A stretch of 64,000 bases of DNA from an uncultured SAR86 cluster bacterium (GTDB lineage Bacteria > Pseudomonadota > Gammaproteobacteria > Magnimaribacterales > D2472): positions 1-64,000 of the forward strand of contig CABYPB010000001.1 of NCBI GenBank assembly GCA_902520725.1. Direction: 5' to 3'. The number at the start of each line of letters is the position of its first letter. The first letter of the stretch is position 1. Position numbers and translations under genes: made by a program. Below, in pieces: positions 25,966 through 33,594 of the stretch. The notes beneath the pieces were generated by a model that worked only from the letters and a program-made list of their open reading frames with translations, was not told the origin of the DNA and ran no database searches.

Positions 25966-27334
25966 AATATGGATTGCAGATGATGACGAGGCCATAAGAG
26001 TTGTTTTAGAAGAAAGTCTATCAAGCAATGGATTTAAAACTACTAGCTTTTCTTCTGCGGACGAACTTGTCAAAAGTCTTAAAGATACTCAGCCTGATTT
26101 AATTATCACCGATGTACAAATGCCTGGCATGCTTGGCTATGACTTACTCAAACATATCAATAATAATTATGAGGATTTGCCTGTAATAATTATGACTGCT
26201 TTTGCTGATATGCAAGCTGCTGTTGAATCTTTTGGAGGTGGTGCATTTGAGTACATGCCAAAACCTTTTGATTTAGAGGATGCTATAAAAATAATTGAAA
26301 GAGCTCTAGAAGAAAAGCCTAAAACCAAAGGTCTCAAAAAGGAATCAAAATTAGATATTATTGGTGAATCTCAAGCAATGCAAAATGTTTTTAGATCTAT
26401 TGGTAAGCTCTCCTCAACAATTGCTACTGTTCTTATTCAAGGTGAGTCTGGAACTGGTAAAGAGTTAATTGCAAAGTCACTCCATAAAAATAGTCCAAGA
26501 CACGATATGCCGTTCATAGCGCTAAATATGGCTGATATTCCAAAAGAGCTTGTTGAATCAGAACTATTTGGCCATGAGAAAGGTTCTTTTACTGGTGCTG
26601 TTGATAAAAGAATTGGAAGATTTGAGCAAGCAAATGGAGGCACGTTATTTTTAGATGAAATTGGTGATATGCCTCTCGATTCTCAAACAAGGCTTTTGAG
26701 AGTTCTATCGAACAAAGAATTTTATAGAGTGGGTGGTGACAAACCTATAAAAGTTGATGTAAGAATAATTGCTGCAACACATCAAAATCTTAATAATCTT
26801 GTGTCACAAAAAAACTTTAGGGAAGATTTATTTTATAGATTAAATGTTATAAAAATTGAAGTCCCTGCGCTAAGAGAAAGAAAAGAAGATATTACAGATC
26901 TTTCAAAATTTTTCTTAAAAAACTATTCAGACTCTCTCGATGAGGATTTAAGAGTTATATCTGATGAAGCAATGACTTCATTGAATAAATATAACTGGCC
27001 AGGAAATGTTAGACAGCTAGAAAATGTCTGTTATTGGTTAACATTAATGTCTCCATCACAAAGTGTAAAGGTTCAAGATCTTCCTTCGGAAGTGAAAGAA
27101 TTTGAGTTAACAGATATACCCTCTTCCTCTTGGGAAGATGGGATGCAGAATTGGTTAAAAAATGTTTCTATGAATATAGATTCTGGGCTTTCTGAAATTG
27201 CTATAACTAAAATAGAAAAAATGCTTATAAGAACAGCATTAGAAAAATCTAATGGAAAGAAAAACGATGCTGCTCAAATCTTAGGTTGGGGAAGAAATAC
27301 TCTATCAAAAAAAATGAAAGAGCATGGTATTTAG
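25958..27334 (+). CDS. glnG: Nitrogen regulation response regulator NtrC (GlnG)
   Basis: Sigma-54 activator of 458 aa: receiver (1-120, HKIWIADDDEAIR, phospho-aspartate in ITDVQMPGM, lysine in MPKPFD), AAA+ domain (about 140-370, Walker A GESGTGKE, GSFTGA loop contacting sigma-54, LFLDEIGDMP) and a Fis-type DNA-binding tail (RTALEKSNGKKNDAAQILGWGRNTLSKKMKE). GAFTGA reads GSFTGA, a known natural variant. The track start at 25886 lies inside ntrB; TTG at 25958, with AGGGAG upstream, puts the receiver strand at residue 2. It overlaps the ntrB stop by 8 bp. Confidence 0.95.
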   Translation: MHKIWIADDDEAIRVVLEESLSSNGFKTTSFSSADELVKSLKDTQPDLIITDVQMPGMLGYDLLKHINNNYEDLPVIIMTAFADMQAAVESFGGGAFEYMPKPFDLEDAIKIIERALEEKPKTKGLKKESKLDIIGESQAMQNVFRSIGKLSSTIATVLIQGESGTGKELIAKSLHKNSPRHDMPFIALNMADIPKELVESELFGHEKGSFTGAVDKRIGRFEQANGGTLFLDEIGDMPLDSQTRLLRVLSNKEFYRVGGDKPIKVDVRIIAATHQNLNNLVSQKNFREDLFYRLNVIKIEVPALRERKEDITDLSKFFLKNYSDSLDEDLRVISDEAMTSLNKYNWPGNVRQLENVCYWLTLMSPSQSVKVQDLPSEVKEFELTDIPSSSWEDGMQNWLKNVSMNIDSGLSEIAITKIEKMLIRTALEKSNGKKNDAAQILGWGRNTLSKKMKEHGI

Positions 27335-27735
27335 ACTAAAGGTAAATTATCCATTCTCCATTGATTAATGCCGCCCTTTAACAGATAGATATCTTCGAAC
27401 CCCTCTTTCTTCAATGCTTCGCCAGCATTAGGCGAAATATTACCCATATCACAAACTAATATAATCGACTTATCGATATTAGTAATTTCATTAATTCTTC
27501 TGGTCAGCTCATTTTGCGGTATATTCTTTGAGGCCGTAATATGTCCAGCATTAAATGATTCAGAATCTCTAATATCTATTATTAATGCACTATTTTGATT
27601 GGACATGCTAATTAAAGTTTGACAAGAAATTTTTTTGCCGCCCTTCTTTGCATTTGAAAGAATAAGTAAAACTAATATCGTCAATAAAGGAATTGATAGA
27701 TAGTAATGTTCAATTAAGAAATTAATTATTTCCAT
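27331..27735 (-). CDS. Membrane-anchored rhodanese-domain protein (YibN-like)
   Basis: A 134-aa protein with one N-terminal membrane segment (about residues 8-27, YLSIPLLTILVLLILSN) and a single rhodanese domain (IIDIRDSESFNAGHITASKNIP, active-site loop VCDMGNIS with cysteine). It resembles E. coli YibN, which neighbours the phosphoglycerate mutase gene gpmM; here the neighbour is gpmA, divergently oriented. Sulfur transfer is possible, but the partner is unknown. It is convergent with and overlaps ntrC by 4 bp. Confidence 0.85.
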   Translation of the reverse strand: MEIINFLIEHYYLSIPLLTILVLLILSNAKKGGKKISCQTLISMSNQNSALIIDIRDSESFNAGHITASKNIPQNELTRRINEITNIDKSIILVCDMGNISPNAGEALKKEGFEDIYLLKGGINQWRMDNLPLV

Positions 27736-27780
27736 TAGTATATTATCTATTAAAATAGGTTGGATTAATTAAAAAATATA

Positions 27781-28404
27781 ATGAAAACAAGAAATTTAAT
27801 AATAGTCCGGCATGGTCAAAGTGAGTGGAATGAAAAAAATCTTTTTACTGGTTGGGAAAACCCCGGCCTAACTAAAAAAGGTGCTGACGAAGCAATGCAT
27901 GCAGGTGAGTTGATTAAGGAACTTAATATTGATTTTGATCGGATGTTCACTTCTGCATTAATAAGAGCCCAATTAACTGGGTCTATTATTTTAGAAAAAA
28001 TTAGTCAGTCGGATATTATCATTATCAAAGATGAGGCCTTAAATGAGAGATTTTATGGAGATCTGCAGGGTTTGAATAAAGATGAGTGTAGACAAAAATG
28101 GGGTGATGATATGGTTCAGATGTGGAGACGATCATATGATAAAGGGCCTCCAGGTGGAGAAACTCTTAAAGAAACTGGTGAAAGAGTTCTTCCATATTAT
28201 TTGAAAAATATTTTTCCATTAATAAAAAAAGATATGAATATTTTAATAGCTGCGCATGGAAACTCTCTAAGATCCCTAATAAAATATTTAGATGGTATCT
28301 CAGACATAGATATTGTTAAATTAGAGATTCCAACTGGTGCTCCAATACATTATTCATTTGATAAAGATGGAAACGTGATAAGCAAAATAAACTTAATTGA
28401 ATAA
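27781..28404 (+). CDS. gpmA: 2,3-bisphosphoglycerate-dependent phosphoglycerate mutase, short form
   Basis: Interconverts 3- and 2-phosphoglycerate in glycolysis/gluconeogenesis. LIIVRHGQSEWNEKNLFTGWENPGLTKKG holds the phosphohistidine and ALNERFYGDLQGLNKDE and AAHGNSLRSLIKYLDG complete the site. At 207 aa it is about 40 residues shorter than the 250-aa E. coli enzyme, like the short alphaproteobacterial-type dPGM. It ends 8 bp inside the mutY start, so the two are coupled. Confidence 0.95.
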   Translation: MKTRNLIIVRHGQSEWNEKNLFTGWENPGLTKKGADEAMHAGELIKELNIDFDRMFTSALIRAQLTGSIILEKISQSDIIIIKDEALNERFYGDLQGLNKDECRQKWGDDMVQMWRRSYDKGPPGGETLKETGERVLPYYLKNIFPLIKKDMNILIAAHGNSLRSLIKYLDGISDIDIVKLEIPTGAPIHYSFDKDGNVISKINLIE

Positions 28405-29419
28405 TACCGAATTACAGAATAAAAAATTTTCACAAGACATTTCAACTTGGTATCTTTCATTAGGAAGAGATAACTTACCTTGGAGAAAAAATATATCTCC
28501 ATACAGAATTTGGATTTCAGAAATAATGCTTCAACAGACTCAAGTTAAAACTGTGATCCCTTTCTTTAACAATTTCATAAAAACATATCCAAACATAAAA
28601 TCAATTGCATCTGCATCTGAAGATGACATTCTCGCATTATGGACAGGGCTTGGTTTTTACAGAAGAGCAAAAAATATATATAAGACAAAGGAGATAATAA
28701 AAAATGAATTTAATAATAAATTTCCCAAAACATTCGAACAACTTCTGCTTCTTCCAGGTATCGGAAGATCAACTGCTGGAGCAATTATGTCAATTGCCTA
28801 TCAAGAATCTTATCCAATCATGGATGCAAATGTTAAAAGAGTAATATCAAGATATAAAGACATAGATGTTCACAATAAGGGGTCTATAAAAAAACTATGG
28901 TTACTATCTGAAGACCTCACTCCAAAAAAAAATATTTTTGAATACACCCAAGGAATAATGGATCTAGGTGCAACTGTATGTACTCCTAAGTCACAAAATT
29001 GTTCAAAATGTCCTATAAATATTACTTGTAAAGGTGCTTTTAAAGACTTTCAAATAGAAAATAAAGTTAGAAAAGGTAGAACAAAGAAAAAAATATATTT
29101 TACTTTGGCTCATTCGAAAGAATCTTTCTTATTATTTAAAAAAAATGAGAACAGTTTTTGGGAAAGTCTTTGGGTCCCATACAATAGAGACAATTGTGAA
29201 AAAACTAACTTGTTTAAAAAACCAGCAAAAAAAGAAGTTATAACTATTAACCATCTTTTATCACATATGGAATTAGAAATAACTATTGAAATCTTTGATT
29301 ATAAGTCTCCATTTAAAATTGAAAGTAATCTTGAACATCGGTGGATAAATAAAAATCAAATTCATAATTATGGTTTACCTAAACCCATTAAGACTATAAT
29401 AGATAACTATGTCTGCTAA
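28397..29419 (+). CDS. mutY: A/G-specific adenine glycosylase MutY
   Basis: Removes adenine mispaired with 8-oxoguanine. LPWRKNISPYRIWISEIMLQQTQVKTV contains the catalytic glutamate, LLPGIGRSTAGAIMSIAYQ is the helix-hairpin-helix with PIMDANVKRVISR holding the catalytic aspartate, and the iron-sulfur cysteines follow (CTPKSQNCSKCPINITC). A C-terminal NUDIX-like domain of about 110 residues recognises 8-oxoG. 340 aa is normal. The TTG start at 28397 overlaps gpmA; no ATG lies between it and the conserved FSQDISTWY. Confidence 0.95.
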   Translation: MNNTELQNKKFSQDISTWYLSLGRDNLPWRKNISPYRIWISEIMLQQTQVKTVIPFFNNFIKTYPNIKSIASASEDDILALWTGLGFYRRAKNIYKTKEIIKNEFNNKFPKTFEQLLLLPGIGRSTAGAIMSIAYQESYPIMDANVKRVISRYKDIDVHNKGSIKKLWLLSEDLTPKKNIFEYTQGIMDLGATVCTPKSQNCSKCPINITCKGAFKDFQIENKVRKGRTKKKIYFTLAHSKESFLLFKKNENSFWESLWVPYNRDNCEKTNLFKKPAKKEVITINHLLSHMELEITIEIFDYKSPFKIESNLEHRWINKNQIHNYGLPKPIKTIIDNYVC

Positions 29420-29678
29420 GATTTTATGTAAAAAGCTCAAAAAAGATTTACCAGCTTTATCATCACCACCAATGCCAGGACCAAAAGGTCTTGAAATTAT
29501 GAACTCTATTTCTGAAGAGGCATGGGAAATGTGGAAGTCACATCAAACTACATTGATAAATGAAAAGCATTTAGATATGTCTAATGCTGAGAATAGAAAA
29601 TGGCTTATTGAGCAAATGGACAAATTCTTTAATAATGAAGACTATGAAAAAGCTTCTGGTTTTAAAGCTTTAGATTAA
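29409..29678 (+). CDS. yggX: Fe(2+)-trafficking protein YggX
   Basis: An 89-aa protein of the YggX family, linked to iron-sulfur cluster protection and iron handling. CKKLKKDLPALSSPPMPGPKG (with the conserved cysteine), ISEEAWEMWKSHQTTLINE and RKWLIEQMDKFF match the family throughout. It follows mutY with an 11-bp overlap, the same order as in E. coli, where mutY is itself an iron-sulfur enzyme. Confidence 0.96.
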   Translation: MSAKILCKKLKKDLPALSSPPMPGPKGLEIMNSISEEAWEMWKSHQTTLINEKHLDMSNAENRKWLIEQMDKFFNNEDYEKASGFKALD

Positions 29679-29746
29679 AGTATTACTCATCCTCTTTACT
29701 ATTTTTTACTGATTTAAATTGCTCACTTTTACACTTATAAATGTTA

Positions 29747-29771
29747 GTAAATTTTGATTTACAAAGTAAAT
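29747..29771. repeat. Operator-like triple GTAAAT repeat before the FAD/GcvT gene
   Basis: GTAAAT-TTTG-ATTTAC-AAA-GTAAAT: an inverted pair followed by a third copy, in the 142-bp intergenic region about 50 bp upstream of the ATG. The arrangement looks like a regulator binding site, but AT-rich DNA makes chance symmetry more likely. The rest of the gap holds an AAGGGGCGAG ribosome site and no clear terminator. Confidence 0.35.
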
Positions 29772-29820
29772 AAAATAACGTTTAATTTAGGAAGTTTTAT
29801 ATCTCTAAGGGGCGAGAAGT

Positions 29821-32424
29821 ATGACCGACAAAAAAAATTCTAATTTCCCAGCTGAGGCAGAAGTCGTCATTGTAGGTGTTGGTGGTATTGTTGGCTCTAT
29901 GCTCGCATATTGGTTAGCAGAATTTGGTCAAAAAAATATTATTGGCTTAGAGAAATCTTCTGTCATTCCATCAGATATAGCCTCGACGGCTCATGCTTCT
30001 GATTTTGTTTACAACACAACACATGACAAATTAGGCTGTTGGACAACTGATTTTAGTAGGAAATTTTATGAAGATAACGGCTTTTTCTTAAAAAAAGGTG
30101 GTTTAGAAATTTGTAGAAAAGATGATGATGCTCGATGGGAAGAGCTTAAAAGAAAAGTTTCCTCAGGAAAAGCTTTTGGAACAAACATCAGGCTTATTTC
30201 TGCTGCTGAAGCTAAAGAAAAATTTCCTTTATTAGATGAAGAATCAATTCGCGGCGCTATGTGGGACCCGGATGCTGGTCTTGTTACACCTCGCTCACAA
30301 GACGTAGTCAGTTTTGCTGTAGAAACTGCAAAAGATAAAGGTGCTCTGAGAACATTTACTGATACTCCTGCAATTGATTTTGAAATTGAAAACGATCGTA
30401 TTGTTGGAGTAAAAACTGATAAAGGTACAATTAAAACTAACAAAGTTGTTATTGCATCAGGAATTTGGGGCCCATTAATGGGTAAAAAAGCTGGAGTTCC
30501 TGTTCCATTGATGCCTCTAGAACATCCTCTTTTATTCTTTGGTCCACTTCCTGAAGCTCAAGGTGCTGAAGATTTTTTAGTATACCCATTGCTTAGAGAT
30601 CAAGGTAATTCTGCTTATGTTAGAGATACAGGAAGACTTCATGGCGGAATGCTTGAATGGGGATTTTATGAAGATAAAAATCCTAGATTAGTGGATCCTG
30701 AAGATATTGGAAATCCCGAAAAAACAATGGGCTCAGATTCAATGAGGTATTTAGATCTTGAAGAGGTGGCTGAACCTTTGGAAAAAGCATTTGAGACAAC
30801 TCCAATATTAAACGAGTTAGGTTGGGATGAAAAAAGTTCATTTAATGGTCTCTTGTCTGTCACGCCTGACGCTGGATCTCTAATAGGCGAAAGCCCTGAA
30901 GTAAGAGGGTTTTGGTTATGTGAAGCGGTTTGGGTTAAAGACGGTCCAGGGTGCGCAAGATTGTGCGCTGAATCTATGGTTTATGGAAAAACGCAAGTAG
31001 ATATGCATTCTTTTGATATAGCTAGATTCTATCCAGAACAAAAAGAAAAGGAATTTGTTAAAACAAGAGCTTTTGAAAATTCTCAAACTATTTATACACC
31101 AGCTGTTCATCCAAGAGAACCTTACATAAGCAGTAGAGAAAAATATGTAAGTCCTTTTTATGAAAGAGAAAAAGAGCTTGGTGGTTTCTTTGATAACGAA
31201 GTTGCTTGTTGGGAAAGAGCACTCGCTTATAAAAGCAACGAACAAAAGCTAGATAAGTATTTAAAAGAAGTTCCTATAAGGGAGGATGAATGGGATCATC
31301 GTCATGTACCTTATGAAATTGCTAATGCAGAACATCTTGCTATGAGTGATTCAGTTGGCATGATAAATCTTTCTCATTTTCCTATTATGGATATCAAGGG
31401 ACCAGATGCAGAACGTATGCTGGAATATCTTTCTGTTGCTAAAGTTGGTAGCAATACTCCTGAAGGCAAAGTTATATATACTAATTTTCTTGACGAGGAT
31501 GGGGGTGTTCATGCAGACCTAACAATCTCACGATTAGGTAAAGATAGCTATCGAATAGTTACAGGAGGTGCTGATGGAAATCGTGACTGGGTATTATTAC
31601 GAAATTATCGTGATGATAATGGACTAAATGCTGATATAAATATTAGAACTCATGATATTGCGACTTTAGGTCTTTGGGGTCCTGAGGCTCAGAAGGCTTT
31701 AGGTAATTTCATTGATCCTAATGAAATCAACATTGAGAACTTCCAATTTGTTAGCGCCAAAAATCTTACTTTAAATTTATCTGGTGGAAGGAAGGTTGAC
31801 GTTTGGGCAGCACGTATTTCCTATGTTGGGGAAAGTGGATGGGAGATCTATTTAAATAATAATAGTGAAGATGGTTTGGCTTTGTATGATTCCCTGCTTG
31901 AAGTTGGTGTTGTTCCTGTTGGAATTGAGACCTATGCAAATAGTAGACGACTTGAAAAAAGCTTTAGACTTCAAGGTGCAGATCTTGAAACTGAATATAA
32001 TGCTATCGAAGCTGCTATTCAAAGACCATTGGTTAAAGAAGCTGATTTTCATGGTAAGGCAGCTCATCTATCTCATAGAGAAGAAGATCCATGCGCTGTT
32101 CTTTGTACAATGACACTAGATGATCTGAATGTATCCGGCAAGACTAGATATCCTGTTGGAATCTCGCCAATTGTTGATCCTGCTACAGGTGAAGTGCCAA
32201 TAGACAGCAAAGGTCGAAGATCTTATACAACAGGTATGTCTTATTGTCCTTCTATCAAAAAATTTGTAGTTATGGGTTATCTACCTAAAGAAATTGCTAT
32301 TAAAGGAAAGTCATTGTTAATTGAATACTTTAATGAAGATGGTGATGGTTTATATCCAATGACGGTTCAAATAGTTGGCAAGGGATCTCTATATGATCCC
32401 ACTAACGAAAGAGTTCGTGCTTAG
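29821..32424 (+). CDS. FAD-dependent dimethylglycine/sarcosine dehydrogenase-like protein with GcvT domain
   Basis: An 867-aa two-part enzyme. The N-terminal half is a DAO-type FAD oxidoreductase (VVIVGVGGIVGSMLAYWLAE, then STAHASD, the place where relatives attach FAD to histidine). The C-terminal half (about residue 480 on) is a GcvT-type aminomethyltransferase (MSDSVGMINLSHFPIMDIKGPDAERMLEYL, GWEIYLNN, ETYANSRRLEKSFRLQGAD). In the family, N-methyl groups are oxidised and the one-carbon unit passed to tetrahydrofolate. The substrate is likely an N-methylated amine or betaine derivative, unproven. It is a single-gene unit with its own upstream region. Confidence 0.85.
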   Translation: MTDKKNSNFPAEAEVVIVGVGGIVGSMLAYWLAEFGQKNIIGLEKSSVIPSDIASTAHASDFVYNTTHDKLGCWTTDFSRKFYEDNGFFLKKGGLEICRKDDDARWEELKRKVSSGKAFGTNIRLISAAEAKEKFPLLDEESIRGAMWDPDAGLVTPRSQDVVSFAVETAKDKGALRTFTDTPAIDFEIENDRIVGVKTDKGTIKTNKVVIASGIWGPLMGKKAGVPVPLMPLEHPLLFFGPLPEAQGAEDFLVYPLLRDQGNSAYVRDTGRLHGGMLEWGFYEDKNPRLVDPEDIGNPEKTMGSDSMRYLDLEEVAEPLEKAFETTPILNELGWDEKSSFNGLLSVTPDAGSLIGESPEVRGFWLCEAVWVKDGPGCARLCAESMVYGKTQVDMHSFDIARFYPEQKEKEFVKTRAFENSQTIYTPAVHPREPYISSREKYVSPFYEREKELGGFFDNEVACWERALAYKSNEQKLDKYLKEVPIREDEWDHRHVPYEIANAEHLAMSDSVGMINLSHFPIMDIKGPDAERMLEYLSVAKVGSNTPEGKVIYTNFLDEDGGVHADLTISRLGKDSYRIVTGGADGNRDWVLLRNYRDDNGLNADINIRTHDIATLGLWGPEAQKALGNFIDPNEINIENFQFVSAKNLTLNLSGGRKVDVWAARISYVGESGWEIYLNNNSEDGLALYDSLLEVGVVPVGIETYANSRRLEKSFRLQGADLETEYNAIEAAIQRPLVKEADFHGKAAHLSHREEDPCAVLCTMTLDDLNVSGKTRYPVGISPIVDPATGEVPIDSKGRRSYTTGMSYCPSIKKFVVMGYLPKEIAIKGKSLLIEYFNEDGDGLYPMTVQIVGKGSLYDPTNERVRA

Positions 32425-32435
32425 CCAATAGACTA

Positions 32436-32464
32436 ATGACAATGCCTGTAAACTTGCCTATAAT
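32436..32464 (+). promoter_or_regulatory. Promoter of the tRNA-Phe gene
   Basis: ATGACA and a perfect TATAAT are separated by 17 bp, with the predicted start about 10 bp before the mature 5' end. The spacing and near-consensus boxes make this one of the better promoters in the window. Confidence 0.65.
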
Positions 32465-32480
32465 CCGAAGTTCATTTTAA

Positions 32481-32556
32481 GCCCAGATAGCTCAGTTGGT
32501 AGAGCAAAGGACTGAAAATCCTTGTGTCGGTGGTTCGATCCCACCTCTGGGCACCA
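32481..32556 (+). tRNA. tRNA-Phe (anticodon GAA)
   Basis: A 76-nt cloverleaf: acceptor arms GCCCAGA and TCTGGGC, D-arm with AGCTCAGTTGGTAGAGC, anticodon stem AAGGA/TCCTT around loop CTGAAAA (anticodon GAA), and T-arm GGTTCGATCC. CCA is encoded at 32554-32556. It is a single gene, not part of a cluster. No clear terminator follows. Confidence 0.97.
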
Positions 32557-32635
32557 TTATTAAAGCATTTCAGTAATTTTAGTTTTACGAATAATATCAA
32601 AAGTGCTCATAGAAAATCATTACTATATTCAATCT

Positions 32636-32782
32636 TTATCCTAATGCAGTTCTCTTATTGAGACTATCTACTAATGCCTTGATTAACTTATCATTTCTTT
32701 TTTTTAGTTCTGGATTCACTATCTGTTTAAGTTTAGATAGATCTCTTGTTGAGTCTTTTACATATGAAGTTTTCTTTTCCAT
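32636..32782 (-). CDS. Small lysine-rich hypothetical protein (48 aa)
   Basis: A short frame MEKKTSYVKDSTRDLSKLK... ending NKRTALG, below the cut-off of the ORF track. It begins 10 bp after the stop of the upstream 100-aa gene, with GGAG inside that gene's end as a possible but rather distant ribosome site. It is basic and probably helical, with no membrane segment. I do not recognise it. Existence rests on its position and on the uninterrupted frame. Confidence 0.35.
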   Translation of the reverse strand: MEKKTSYVKDSTRDLSKLKQIVNPELKKRNDKLIKALVDSLNKRTALG

Positions 32783-32792
32783 ACTTAAAAAG

Positions 32793-33095
32793 TTATCTCC
32801 AATGATCAGTTAAGTATTCAATTTCATATTCATCACATAACTTTCTTAACTCAGCAACAGAAAATCTTTCTTCAAAAGTAAAACCTTTCCAAAAAGAACA
32901 AAGGACAAATTTTGCGACATCTTTTTGATGAATCATCATAAAGTACTCGTATTCATCAGTTCCCCAAAATTCTTTCACACCATCTCCAAGATCGTGTTCA
33001 CAAAAATGTAAGTTACCTTGATCATCCCAATCAACATGAACATTATGATTAATTTTTCCTTGAGGCAGGTTAAATTCGCATTTAAATACTTGCAT
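32793..33095 (-). CDS. Hypothetical protein (100 aa), unrecognised
   Basis: An acidic, aromatic-rich soluble protein (MQVFKCEFNLPQGKI, DWDDQGNLHFCEHDLGDG, DEYEYFMMIH). There is no signal peptide or membrane segment; three cysteines are scattered. The track start is 33122, but the ATG at 33095 has GGAGAAAG spaced correctly before it, so I prefer it. It is divergent from the 70-aa gene and shares the region with an inverted repeat. No family was recognised. Confidence 0.6.
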   Translation of the reverse strand: MQVFKCEFNLPQGKINHNVHVDWDDQGNLHFCEHDLGDGVKEFWGTDEYEYFMMIHQKDVAKFVLCSFWKGFTFEERFSVAELRKLCDEYEIEYLTDHWR

Positions 33096-33201
33096 ATCTT
33101 TCTCCATAAAAAACACACCCAAAATTAGGTATGTTGATGTGAGTAATGGAATCTGAAATAAGGAATATATTTCTTTCTTTACACTTATTTATATTGGGAT
33201 T

Positions 33202-33225
33202 TTATTGAGAAATTCAACTCAATAA
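33202..33225. repeat. Inverted repeat in the divergent promoter region of the small-gene island
   Basis: A perfect 8-bp inverted repeat (TTATTGAG / CTCAATAA) with an 8-nt spacer lies between the divergent small genes and overlaps a TTGAGA that could be the -35 box of the 70-aa gene. It resembles an operator. There is no T-tract, so a terminator is less likely. Confidence 0.5.
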
Positions 33226-33229
33226 TTAG

Positions 33230-33235
33230 TATAAT
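33230..33235 (+). promoter_or_regulatory. -10 element for the structured leader and 70-aa gene
   Basis: A perfect TATAAT sits just after the inverted repeat, with TTGAGA 19 bp upstream. Transcription would begin near 33242, exactly where the structured leader begins, about 90 nt before the ATG. Confidence 0.5.
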
Positions 33236-33241
33236 AAAAGT

Positions 33242-33332
33242 TCATCAAGAGTGAGATTGGGTTCTCCTCCAACCTGCCAACTTCGGCAAGGTGGAAAAGC
33301 GATGTGGTTAGCCAACAATTAAAGGAGTAAAA
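33242..33332 (+). ncRNA. Structured 5' leader, possible cis-regulatory RNA
   Basis: About 90 nt between the predicted start and the ATG, with unusually high G+C for this genome. Visible pairings: GAGA/TCTC hairpin (from 33252), a TGCC/GGCA hairpin (33274-33288) extended by ACC with GGT, and CATC near the 5' end with GATG at 33301-33304 closing the whole. CTCCT at 33264-33268 is complementary to the ribosome site AGGAG at 33323-33327. The string CATCAAGAG ... CAACC ... AAGGTGG recalls parts of SAM-clan riboswitches, but the core between them is too short to make that call. Confidence 0.4.
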
Positions 33333-33545
33333 ATGAAAAATTATAAAAGAACCGATATCAATAAAGATCTTTGGATAAATGACTATGGAAATAATACTTT
33401 TGATTTATTTTTAAGGGCATCTGGACCAACTGGTGCAGTTGTCTATAGATATGAAGAAGGAAGGCTTAAATGGTGCCAAAGAAGAAGTTATGGTGGTGGA
33501 TCAACACCAAAGCACTTTAACTTTTTTAAATCAGATTGGTCATAA
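33333..33545 (+). CDS. Hypothetical protein (70 aa) behind a structured leader
   Basis: MKNYKRTDINKDLWINDYGNNTFDLFLRASGP... A short soluble protein rich in aromatic and charged residues, ending RRSYGGGSTPKHFNFFKSDWS. There is a good AGGAG ribosome site. No signal peptide or membrane segment is evident, and there is a single cysteine. I do not recognise a family. Its own promoter, operator-like repeat and leader suggest controlled expression. Confidence 0.65.
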   Translation: MKNYKRTDINKDLWINDYGNNTFDLFLRASGPTGAVVYRYEEGRLKWCQRRSYGGGSTPKHFNFFKSDWS

Positions 33546-33594
33546 CTATGTCACTGGTATGAAATTTTTATTTTAAAGAAGTTACAATATACGC

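Noticed and set aside
33242-33332. Firm call of a SAM riboswitch in the leader of the 70-aa gene
   Set aside because: Only scattered elements match; the region between CATCAAGAG and CAACC is too short for the known core and the downstream gene is not a methionine gene.
32557-33333. Genomic island integrated at tRNA-Phe
   Set aside because: No integrase, no direct repeat of the tRNA 3' end, and only three small genes before ordinary chromosomal genes resume.
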